A DNA stretch of 64,000 nt from the NCBI GenBank assembly GCA_964448135.1, contig CAYUVH010000022.1, forward strand, positions 1 through 64,000, read 5' to 3'. The position numbers and the translations under genes are program-made. This document shows positions 52,114-60,062 of this stretch, piece by piece (the first letter of the stretch is position 1; the number at the start of each line of letters is the position of its first letter). Source of the DNA: CAYUVH01 sp964448135. Lineage in GTDB: Bacteria; Verrucomicrobiota; Verrucomicrobiia; Limisphaerales; UBA8199. The notes under the pieces were generated by a model. The model ran no database searches, had not been told where the DNA came from, and saw nothing but the letters and a program-made list of their open reading frames with translations.

Positions 52114-52191
52114 CAGCCGACGTGAGGAGGGTCCAATTTTACGCCTGCCGCAACGCCGCCGATATCAGAGCCTTTTCACGTCGGCTGCCAC
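52110..52191. repeat. Hairpin repeat, family A, copy 2
   Basis: Begins gtagcagccgacgtgaggag and ends with the near complement ggctgccac. Its second to fourth bases (TAG, 52111-52113) are the stop codon of the hydrolase gene. It ends 9 bases before the stop of the sigma factor gene on the other strand. Confidence 0.7.
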
Positions 52192-52200
52192 GAGTGACGA

Positions 52201-53856
52201 TTATTCATTCCCGAGCTTCTTGAGCTTCTCCGCGACGCGCTGGAAGGCGGCCTGTTGTTCCGGGGTGGATAGGTAAGGTTGAAGTTGTGCGGCGTCGGAC
52301 GGTTCGTGGCCATTATTGGCCGCCGCGTACGCCTTGACCACCGGCGCCAGCAGATCAATGTCGGCCCGGCTGGCCACGGTGGAGGACTTGAAATCCGTGC
52401 TGCCGTAGCCATTCGGTCCGAGGACAATGCGGCTGTCGTATTCCTCGTCCACCGGCCCTTTCTGGGTCACGATCCATTCGCCACCCATCCGCACATTCGG
52501 CACCGCGCCGGCAGGGAGAATGGCATAACGATCGAGAACGGCGGCGTCCACGGGGGTCTTGAAGTAAGTCTGCAATTGCGAAAGGTCGGTGGGAAAATGG
52601 CCCGTTTGCTCGACGAATTTGGTAAGGGCGGGGCGAAGGATGGAGCCGAAATGACTTTCCGCGGAGTGGCGCAGGGCGCTCATGGCGCTGCGATAATCGT
52701 TCTCGCTTTCGAGTTTGCCGCGCGCCGCGCTGAGCCAGTCCTCGTCGGTGAGGAAGGCGAATTCGGGGATTTTCTGATCGGGAGCGGCATCGAAGCGTTG
52801 CCGGAGTTGCTGGCTGCGGGCAAGCCAGGACTGGGCGGCGGCACCGGTGGTGTCGTTGCTGTGACCCAAAGCCGTGGTGGAGGCCGCCGACTGCATCTCG
52901 CGGCGCAGGCGCGCGGATTCACCGCGCAACTTCGCCAGCTCGGCCGTGTCTCGGCGGAGTTGCGCGATCTGTTCGCTCGCGCCGGCGAGTTGGTTGGTCA
53001 GCTCCGCATGCTCCGCGCGCAGGCGGGACACTTCATCCGTCGCCGTTGCGGGCGTCTGTGCGGCGGCAATGTCCAACTGCTTCTCCAGTTTTGCGGCCCG
53101 TTGCGCTTCGTAAACTCCGGCTCCGACGGCCGCGATCAACGCGGCGCCGATAACAGTTTTTTGCAAGGTGGTCATGGCGATGGTTTTGGTAATTCCAATC
53201 GTGGTTGCGTGTCCCGCCGCGGAAACTGCCAGCGCCGTCGCTGCGGTTATGGATGCGCCCAGGCCCGTCGGGGCGGCGGTGGTGGCGTTGGCGGTCAAGG
53301 CGAGCACCAAGGCGCCCGAGCCCACGGCGATTCCCTGTTTTGAGAAGAATTCGCGCAGGCGGTCCACCGCGCGGCTGACGCGCTTTTGCGCCGCCTCCTC
53401 CGACGTGCCGAGCGCGCTGCCGACTTCGCGCAGGCTTTTACCCTGGAAGAACCGCAGGAGAACGGCGTTGCGCTCGGTGTCTTCGAGCGTGTCGAGCGCT
53501 TCGTCGAGAAGCGGCTCGATCTGGCTCCAGGGATTGGACGTCGCATTCATGGAGGTAAGTTCCGGCGCCATGGACTCGCGAAGCTGGCGGCGCGACTCGC
53601 GGCGGATGACATCCACGGCGGTGCGCCGCGCGACCCGGTAAAGCCAGGCCGCGAGCACGGTGTCGGACGCCAGCCGGTCCACGCCGCGGGCCAGATCAAT
53701 GAAGACGGATTGGGCCACCTCCTCGGCGAGTTGCGGTTGGCGGACCTGGCGCAGGGCCACGGAATATACCAGGTCCAGGTGCCGCTTCACGAGCTCGGCA
53801 AACGCGTCATCCGACCGCGTGTTCCGGTAGCTTTGCAATAAGTCCCAATCCGTCAT
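52201..53856 (-). CDS. ECF sigma factor with membrane and C-terminal extension
   Basis: A 551-residue protein joining an ECF-type RNA polymerase sigma factor to a long tail. Region 2 (about 1-80) shows DDAFAELVKRHLDLVYSVALRQV and AEEVAQSVFIDLA; region 4 (about 118-170) shows ALDTLEDTERNAVLLRFFQGKSLREVGSALGTSEEAAQKRVSRAVD. Then come one or two hydrophobic segments (about 178-245, ending VIGAALIAAVGAGVY), a long coiled coil (about 250-320) and a folded C-terminal domain probably outside the membrane. The tail may replace an anti-sigma factor. Start 53856 has GGAAAG just before it. A TPR membrane protein lies upstream. Confidence 0.85.
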   Translation of the reverse strand: MTDWDLLQSYRNTRSDDAFAELVKRHLDLVYSVALRQVRQPQLAEEVAQSVFIDLARGVDRLASDTVLAAWLYRVARRTAVDVIRRESRRQLRESMAPELTSMNATSNPWSQIEPLLDEALDTLEDTERNAVLLRFFQGKSLREVGSALGTSEEAAQKRVSRAVDRLREFFSKQGIAVGSGALVLALTANATTAAPTGLGASITAATALAVSAAGHATTIGITKTIAMTTLQKTVIGAALIAAVGAGVYEAQRAAKLEKQLDIAAAQTPATATDEVSRLRAEHAELTNQLAGASEQIAQLRRDTAELAKLRGESARLRREMQSAASTTALGHSNDTTGAAAQSWLARSQQLRQRFDAAPDQKIPEFAFLTDEDWLSAARGKLESENDYRSAMSALRHSAESHFGSILRPALTKFVEQTGHFPTDLSQLQTYFKTPVDAAVLDRYAILPAGAVPNVRMGGEWIVTQKGPVDEEYDSRIVLGPNGYGSTDFKSSTVASRADIDLLAPVVKAYAAANNGHEPSDAAQLQPYLSTPEQQAAFQRVAEKLKKLGNE

Positions 53857-53973
53857 CTTTCCCACACTATCGCCACCGTCCGGGGAAATCCGACAGAATT
53901 GTTTTCGTTTTTTTGTATTTGAGAAAAGTGTCCGGGAAAACCGCAGGGAAGAAGTTGGCAACTAGGCGCCGGC

Positions 53974-54045
53974 GGAGCGCCCGTCTTTGAACGGGCGTGT
54001 CCACGCAGCCCGGTGTTAACACGCCCGTTCAGAGACGGGCGCTCC
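53974..54045. repeat. Hairpin repeat, family C, copy 3
   Basis: Arms ggagcgcccgtctttgaacg and its complement ending gagacgggcgctcc, with a 20-base middle. It lies between the sigma factor gene and the TPR membrane protein gene. Confidence 0.75.
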
Positions 54046-54083
54046 TCGCTTGAGGGAATTCCGCAGGTCTGCCGTGTAAGCAC

Positions 54084-55496
54084 CTATTTGGCCGGCAAAG
54101 TTGTCAAATACTGCCGTTCCCGCGCCGTCGCGGCGGCCTGGGTGGGATTGCGGGTCGAATAGTTGTCCAGCAATTGATTCGCTTCGGTCAACCGGCCGGA
54201 ACGCGCGAGCAGTTCGGCTAGTCCATTCACCGGCTCCGGCATGTTCGGCGCGAGACCGGCGGCGATCTGGTAGGCTTGTTCGGCCTCGCCGGACAGGCCG
54301 CGATTGGCAAAGAGGTTTCCCTGCGACGCAGCCATCTTCGCCCACTCGCGGCGGGTCTCGGAATCGTCGCCCAGCGTGGTGTCCGCGGTGAGCTGTTGCG
54401 CAGCGGAGCGCCAGTAATCGAGCGATTGCGCGGCAGTGTCCGCAGTCAATGCGGAGGAACCATTGGCCGAGCCGAGTTCCATGATCGGGCCGAGGGGCGT
54501 GGCGTTCGCGTAGGTGGAGACCAGGGGAAAGGATTCCTCGAGCGCGAAGGAGAGGTTCGGATTCTTCTGCATCAGCGTGTTGAGCAGGGATTCGTTGATC
54601 AGCATCACGGCGACCTGGCCGGACACTTGCACGCGACCGTCGGTCACCTGGATGTCTTCACCGCGGCGGAGTTGTTTGGGCTCGTCGGGAAAATCGGTGT
54701 CATGCTGTAACCGGCGTTGAGCATCTGCGACATAAGTTTGAAAGCTGCGCTGGGAGTCATCGCCGCTCAGGCCGTTCAACTGGCCGTCGTAAAGGAAGTT
54801 CACATATTCCAGATACGTGCCGTCGGCGAGGGCGTTTTGGGTGAGGACGATGTGCGACGGCCCGCTGCCGGTCTCGTTCATCAGCGTGGGAATGAACCGG
54901 CCGGGGTCGGTGCCGCCGACATAAACCATGTCCGGCTTCAGCGAATTGAGCACAGCCGTGCCGTAATCCAGCAGCCGCTGGGCAGGCCAGTTGCGGGCAT
55001 CCTCCATGATGCCGTGGGTCTCGCGGACAGCCTGCCACATGAGCCGTTGCTTGTCCTCGCGCGGCTCCTTTTCCAACTGTTGGTAAAGCTTGTGAACAGC
55101 TTCCCAATCGCCGGCCTGGGCGAGTTCGAAGAAGCGCTCGTACCCGGGCGGAATTTCGGTCTTGAACTTTTCCGCCATCCGCCGCACCAGGTCGCGACGG
55201 TGACTGGCAAACTCTGAAAGCTTTTTCGCCACAATTTCCTCGGCGGGCGGACCGTCGCGTTTTCCCGGGCGCGAGCCGGGGCCATCGCGGCCGTTGCCGC
55301 CGGCCGTCGAGGAAGAGGGAGCGCCCGCCCGCTTCCCTGAGTTTTGTGCGCCCGGTTCATCGGCCGTTCCGAGCAGCCGGAACATCAGCCCCAGGATCAG
55401 CACGACGCCGAAGCCCGCGATGGCAAACCACAGCAATGGTGAAGTGGATCCGGGTTTGCCGGATTCTGAATTGTTCGAAGTTTTTATATCGGGCAT
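54084..55496 (-). CDS. TPR membrane protein
   Basis: A 470-residue membrane-anchored protein. A single membrane segment (LLWFAIAGFGVVLILGLMF) at about 21-39 is followed by a low-complexity linker (45-80), a helical region, and a central conserved-looking domain with VYVGGTDPGRFIPTLMNE, SHIVLTQNALADGTYL and LNGLSGDDSQRSF. The C-terminal quarter holds tetratricopeptide helices (GNLFANRGLSGEAEQAYQIA, EPVNGLAELLARSGRLTEA). I cannot name a family beyond TPR. It lies upstream of the tailed ECF sigma factor on the same strand, so the two may work together. The start at 55496 gives a clean membrane topology. Confidence 0.75.
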   Translation of the reverse strand: MPDIKTSNNSESGKPGSTSPLLWFAIAGFGVVLILGLMFRLLGTADEPGAQNSGKRAGAPSSSTAGGNGRDGPGSRPGKRDGPPAEEIVAKKLSEFASHRRDLVRRMAEKFKTEIPPGYERFFELAQAGDWEAVHKLYQQLEKEPREDKQRLMWQAVRETHGIMEDARNWPAQRLLDYGTAVLNSLKPDMVYVGGTDPGRFIPTLMNETGSGPSHIVLTQNALADGTYLEYVNFLYDGQLNGLSGDDSQRSFQTYVADAQRRLQHDTDFPDEPKQLRRGEDIQVTDGRVQVSGQVAVMLINESLLNTLMQKNPNLSFALEESFPLVSTYANATPLGPIMELGSANGSSALTADTAAQSLDYWRSAAQQLTADTTLGDDSETRREWAKMAASQGNLFANRGLSGEAEQAYQIAAGLAPNMPEPVNGLAELLARSGRLTEANQLLDNYSTRNPTQAAATARERQYLTTLPAK

Positions 55497-55729
55497 GGCT
55501 GGCAATAAACCGCTTTCAACCATGCAGACACCGCCGGCGGGGAATTTGTATATTCTGAATGAGTCGGGCTCCGGGCAGCCTGCCCAATCTCCTTGCGCCC
55601 GACCGGGCCGAACGCTAATATGCTGACCTCTGGCTTCGTCAGTTGCCGATTATCCCACCGGGGAATATCCACGGATGGATTATCGCAAGATGCGGGCCGG
55701 CGTTCGGTGGAGCAACCCCGGACAATTTC

Positions 55730-55805
55730 GGGTTGGTAGCTCAGTCGGTAGAGCAGCGGCCTTTTAAGCCGTTGGTCCTGGGTTCGAGTCCCAGCCAACC
55801 CACCA
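55730..55805 (+). tRNA. tRNA-Lys (anticodon UUU)
   Basis: A 76-base cloverleaf with encoded CCA. The acceptor arms GGGTTGG and CCAACCC pair fully, the D arm is GCTC/GAGC, the anticodon loop is CTTTTAA with anticodon TTT, and the T arm is CTGGG-TTCGAGT-CCCAG. It reads lysine codons AAA/AAG. It lies 184 bases before a Pls/PosA-type peptide synthetase. Confidence 0.97.
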
Positions 55806-55988
55806 TTTTTTCCCCGTTGCGAGAGTGCCCTTGGCTACAAACCAACGTAACCACACAATTGCTTTCACCGTCTAAGAGCCCGATGCCTCCCCGGGCGCCA
55901 GGAATATTCAGTTCGTTTTGCCGGCGATTCTTTTGCCGGACTTTCGCGGGAATTCAAAGCGGACTCGCCGGGGCCGGGGCGACGGCCG

Positions 55989-58900
55989 GTGGCTGATTCC
56001 TACTTCCAATACCCGCAGGACGATTCGCTGCTCAAGCCTGGCTGCCTTCACCATTTGTTTGAGGAACGGGTGGATTCGCATCCCGACCGGGTCGCCGTGG
56101 AGCATGGCGCGGCGAGCTCGACGTATCGTGAACTCGAAACCCGCGCCAACCGCGTCGGTCGCCGGCTTCGTTCGCAAGGGGTCCGTCGCGGCGATTGTGT
56201 CGCCATTTGGATGCCGCGCTCGGTGGATCTCTACGCGGCGATGCTTGGCATCCTCAAAGCCGGGGCGGCATACGTGCCGCTGGATCCGGATTTCCCCGAT
56301 GAGCGCGCGCAATTTGTCCGCGACGATTGCCGGGCGCGCGCGATTGTCACCGTAGAAAAATTTGCGACGCGGCTCCGTGGCTTCAAGGGGAGCGTAATCG
56401 TACTCGATGCCGAAGCGGACCACCTCACCAATGAATCGAGCGAACGGTTGCGCGCGGACGATACCGGCGTCCAACCGGCCGACGTATGTTACGTCATTTA
56501 CACTTCGGGCACGACGGGCAAGCCGAAGGGCGCGGCCATCGAGCACCGGAGTGCGTGCCATCTCGTTCGCGCGGAAGCCGCCATTTTTCAATTGCGGGCT
56601 GAGGACCGGGTTTTCCAGGGAGCGTCGCCGGCCTTCGATGCTTCCATCGAGGAAATCTGGCTCGCCTTTTTCGCCGGCGCGACGCTGGTTGCCGCGGAAG
56701 AGGACACTTTGCGTGGCGGCGATCTTGCCCGCTGGTTGACGGGAGCGGGCGTAACGGTGCTTTCATGCGTGCCCACCCTGCTGACGATGATCGAGCGCGA
56801 CGTTCCCTCGATTCGTTTGCTGATTCAGGGCGGCGAAAGTCTTTCGCCCGATTTGGTCAAACGCTGGTCGCGGCCGGGCCGGCGGATCGTCAACACGTAC
56901 GGTCCCACGGAAGCCACCGTCATCGCGACCTGGGGCGATTGCGGTTCGGACAAGCCGGTCACCATCGGCAAGCCGGTGCCGAATTACCTGGTGTGCCTTT
57001 TGGACGAACAACTCAAGCCGGTGCCAGCCGGTGGCGAAGGAGAGATCTGCCTCGGCGGCATCGGTTTGGCACACGGTTACATCGGCCGGCCGGAATTGGA
57101 TCGCGAAAAGTTTGTCACGGTCACCCTGCCTGAACTGGGGGAATGCCGGCTGTATCGAACCGGCGACCTCGGCCGGTGGACAACTGGGGGCGAGTTGGAA
57201 TTTCGCGGCCGGGCGGACACGCAGGTGAAGATTCGCGGCTTCCGCGTCGAGCTTGAGGAGATCGAGGCGGTCCTGCGCGAATGTCCCGGCGTGCAAAACG
57301 CCGCAGCGATCTTGCGCGAGGACGAACCTGGGCGGCAGTTGCTGGCTGCGTATCTGGTGCAGCGTACCGGCGCGGCTCTCGATCTCGCTTCCATCCGTTC
57401 AACCTTACGCGCGCGCCTGCCGTCCTACATGGTTCCCGCGGCGCTCGAAATACTCGACGCGCTGCCGACCCTCGCGAGCGGCAAGGTGGACCGGCGTCGG
57501 CTGCCAGTGCCCCTCGCGGCGGTTGCGGAGACTGCGCGTCCGGTCATCCCCCCGCGCACGCCATTGGAGCAGCGACTCGTTGCAACCTGGTCGAAACTCT
57601 TTGCCCCCCAATTAGTCTCGACGGCGGACGATTTCTTCCTGGACCTGGGCGGCCACTCGCTGCTCGCGGCACGGATGGTTTCTGAACTGCGCCAGATACC
57701 GGCAGTGGCCGGACTGTCCATGCTCGACGTTTACAAGCATCCGACCGTGGCGGCGTTGGCGGCGGAATTGGAGAAACGGAGTGCGGCCGTTGAAACGAAG
57801 GAAGCGGACGCGCGGCAGCGCGTCCCTACCGGGGTTGCGGAAATTGCAACTGGCCGGATTCCGTTCTGGCGACACTTCTGCTGTGGTGCCGCACAGTGGG
57901 TAGCTTTGTTTTTCGTCCTCACTTTCTTCGCGCTTCAATGGCTCGCGCCGTATCTCGCCTACACGATGCTGATCGAGGAGGAATACGATTACGTGGAGTC
58001 CATCCTCGGGGGATTCGCGACGTTGCTTGGACTCTATCCGCTCATGCTCGTGTTTGTCATTGCCGCGAAATGGATTCTCATTGGCCGTTACCGGCCGGGG
58101 AGCTATCCGCTGTGGGGATGGTTTTATTTCCGCTGGTGGCTGGCGACCACGCTCGAAGCCGCCGTGCCAGTCGGCTACCTCACTGGCACGCCGTGGCTCA
58201 ACATCTATTTACGGCTGATGGGCGCGAAAATCGGCCGCAATGTTTATTTGGGCAGCGACGGCTTCGTCGCTTACGACCTGCTCGATATTGGCGAAGGCAC
58301 GAGCATTAATGCCGACGCTGTCGCCTCGGGTTACACGATCGAAGATGGCCACTTGAAAATCGGCCGCATCGAGATCGGCAGGCGCTGCTTCATCGGCGCG
58401 CGCTCGGTCGTGCGTCTCGACACGCAACTACAGGACGATGCGACGCTCGAAGATCTTTCCCTGCTGGCACGGGGCAAAACCATCCCTCGCGGGGAAACCT
58501 GGCAGGGTTCGCCCGCAGCCGCCCTGCAAAAAGCCCCCGCCGCCGCGGCGCCGCCGGCCCAACGCCGGCCGCTTCGCGCGCTCGCCTTTGGGTTTCTGCA
58601 AGGCCTCGCCATGCTGGTCTTCCCGGCGCTGGTGGTGGCGGCGCTCTTTCCCGGGATGATGTTGATGAACAAGCTCAACTACATCGATCCCTACTATTGG
58701 TATTTATTCCTCGCGCCGTTGGTGGGTGTGTCCTTCATCATTTTTCTCGCGCTCGAAATCGCCGCCGTCAAATGGCTGCTCCTGGGCCGCGTCCGGCCCG
58801 GCGAACATCGCCTCGACAGTTTCTTCCACCTGCGCAAATGGTTCGCCGACCAGACCATGGACCTCAGCCTCGACATCCTCGGCCCGCTCTACGCCTCGGT

Positions 58901-59975
58901 CTACCTCGCGCCGTGGTATCGATTGCTGGGCGCAAAAATTGGCCGCGGTGCGGAAGTCTCGACCGCCGGTTCCATCTCGCCCGATCTCCTCTCCATCGGC
59001 GAGGAAAGTTTCATCGCCGACAGCGTCTCGCTGGGTGCGCCACGCGTGCGCGATGGCATCATGGCCATCGGGCGCAATCACATCGGCAAGCGCTCCTTCA
59101 TCGGCAACAGCGCGCTCCTGCCGCCTGAAACCATCATCGGCGACAGCGTGTTGATTGGGTGCCTCTCATCACCGCCCGTCGACGCGGCGCAAGCGCAGCG
59201 TGCTGACACCACCTGGCTCGGTTCGCCCGCCATCTTTTTGCCGGAGCGACAACGCAGCGTGGGCTTCGGCGAAGAACAAACATTTCAGCCCGGCTGGTGG
59301 TTGCGCGTTCAACGCGCGACGGTCGAATTCGTGCGCGTCATCCTGCCTTCCACCTGCTTCATCATCCTCATCAGTCTCCTTTTTTCGGGACTGCTCCTGC
59401 TGCGCGATTTCTACAGCGTGACCGAAACGCTGCTGTGGTTTCCGTTGCTCTACGCCGGTTGCGCGCTCGCGGCGACGGCCGTGACGATCATCGCCAAATG
59501 GCTGCTGGTCTGGCGGTACCGTGCTGGTGAAAAGCCGCTTTGGAACCATTTCATCTGGCGCAACGAATTGCTCAACGCCCTCCACGAGCATGTGGCCGAG
59601 CCGTTTCTCGTCGGCGCGCTCACCGGCACGCCGTTTGTTTCCTGGTATTTCCGACTGCTCGGTGCGCGCATCGGCCGCCGCGTTTACATGGAGACGACCG
59701 ACTTCAGCGAATTCGATCTCGTCCGCATCGGCGACGAAGCCGTCCTCAATGCCGATTGCACCATGCAGACCCATCTCTTCGAAGATCGCGTGATGAAACT
59801 CGGCACCATCGAAATCGGCGCCCGCGGCAACGTCGGCGCCGGCTCGCTCGTGCTTTACGATACGCGCATGGAACCCGGTTCCGCTTTGGGTGACTTATCT
59901 TTGCTCATGAAAGGCGAAATGCTTCCCGCCGCCACGAAATGGGAAGGGATTCCAGCGCGAGCAAAAAAGTTGTGA
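55989..59975 (+). CDS. Pls/PosA-family non-ribosomal peptide synthetase
   Basis: A 1328-residue single-module synthetase of the type that makes homopolymers such as epsilon-poly-lysine. The adenylation domain (about 1-525) has YTSGTTGKPKG at 171, FDASIEEIW, NTYGPTEATV, YRTGDLGRW and GKVDRRRLP; the carrier domain has DLGGHSLLA with phosphopantetheine Ser557. The rest has three repeats, each with two membrane segments followed by a left-handed beta-helix-like domain (MGAKIGRNVYLGS, LLGAKIGRGAEVS, LLGARIGRRVYME). There is no condensation or thioesterase domain. Read against GrsA by eye, the specificity pocket is DAESIGTVIK, where Asp and Glu suggest a cationic substrate. The start is GTG; no upstream ATG fits. 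Confidence 0.9.
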   Translation: MADSYFQYPQDDSLLKPGCLHHLFEERVDSHPDRVAVEHGAASSTYRELETRANRVGRRLRSQGVRRGDCVAIWMPRSVDLYAAMLGILKAGAAYVPLDPDFPDERAQFVRDDCRARAIVTVEKFATRLRGFKGSVIVLDAEADHLTNESSERLRADDTGVQPADVCYVIYTSGTTGKPKGAAIEHRSACHLVRAEAAIFQLRAEDRVFQGASPAFDASIEEIWLAFFAGATLVAAEEDTLRGGDLARWLTGAGVTVLSCVPTLLTMIERDVPSIRLLIQGGESLSPDLVKRWSRPGRRIVNTYGPTEATVIATWGDCGSDKPVTIGKPVPNYLVCLLDEQLKPVPAGGEGEICLGGIGLAHGYIGRPELDREKFVTVTLPELGECRLYRTGDLGRWTTGGELEFRGRADTQVKIRGFRVELEEIEAVLRECPGVQNAAAILREDEPGRQLLAAYLVQRTGAALDLASIRSTLRARLPSYMVPAALEILDALPTLASGKVDRRRLPVPLAAVAETARPVIPPRTPLEQRLVATWSKLFAPQLVSTADDFFLDLGGHSLLAARMVSELRQIPAVAGLSMLDVYKHPTVAALAAELEKRSAAVETKEADARQRVPTGVAEIATGRIPFWRHFCCGAAQWVALFFVLTFFALQWLAPYLAYTMLIEEEYDYVESILGGFATLLGLYPLMLVFVIAAKWILIGRYRPGSYPLWGWFYFRWWLATTLEAAVPVGYLTGTPWLNIYLRLMGAKIGRNVYLGSDGFVAYDLLDIGEGTSINADAVASGYTIEDGHLKIGRIEIGRRCFIGARSVVRLDTQLQDDATLEDLSLLARGKTIPRGETWQGSPAAALQKAPAAAAPPAQRRPLRALAFGFLQGLAMLVFPALVVAALFPGMMLMNKLNYIDPYYWYLFLAPLVGVSFIIFLALEIAAVKWLLLGRVRPGEHRLDSFFHLRKWFADQTMDLSLDILGPLYASVYLAPWYRLLGAKIGRGAEVSTAGSISPDLLSIGEESFIADSVSLGAPRVRDGIMAIGRNHIGKRSFIGNSALLPPETIIGDSVLIGCLSSPPVDAAQAQRADTTWLGSPAIFLPERQRSVGFGEEQTFQPGWWLRVQRATVEFVRVILPSTCFIILISLLFSGLLLLRDFYSVTETLLWFPLLYAGCALAATAVTIIAKWLLVWRYRAGEKPLWNHFIWRNELLNALHEHVAEPFLVGALTGTPFVSWYFRLLGARIGRRVYMETTDFSEFDLVRIGDEAVLNADCTMQTHLFEDRVMKLGTIEIGARGNVGAGSLVLYDTRMEPGSALGDLSLLMKGEMLPAATKWEGIPARAKKL

Positions 59976-59978
59976 TTC

Positions 59979-60062
59979 GTAGCAGCCGAGGTAACGAGGC
60001 TCCATCTGATCGAACGCGTGCAGGCTTCCGGAAAGATGGAGCCTCGTTACCTCGGCTGCTAC
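59979..60062. repeat. Hairpin repeat, family A, copy 3
   Basis: Near-perfect inverted repeat: gtagcagccgaggtaacgag with its complement ending ggctgctac at 60062. It begins 4 bases after the synthetase stop and its right arm supplies the TAG stop of the lnt gene on the opposite strand (60059-60061). Confidence 0.8.

Noticed and set aside
55730..59975. A functional link between tRNA-Lys and the possible poly-lysine-type synthetase
   Set aside because: Non-ribosomal synthetases use free amino acids, not tRNA. The neighbourhood is probably chance, and the synthetase substrate is not proven to be lysine.
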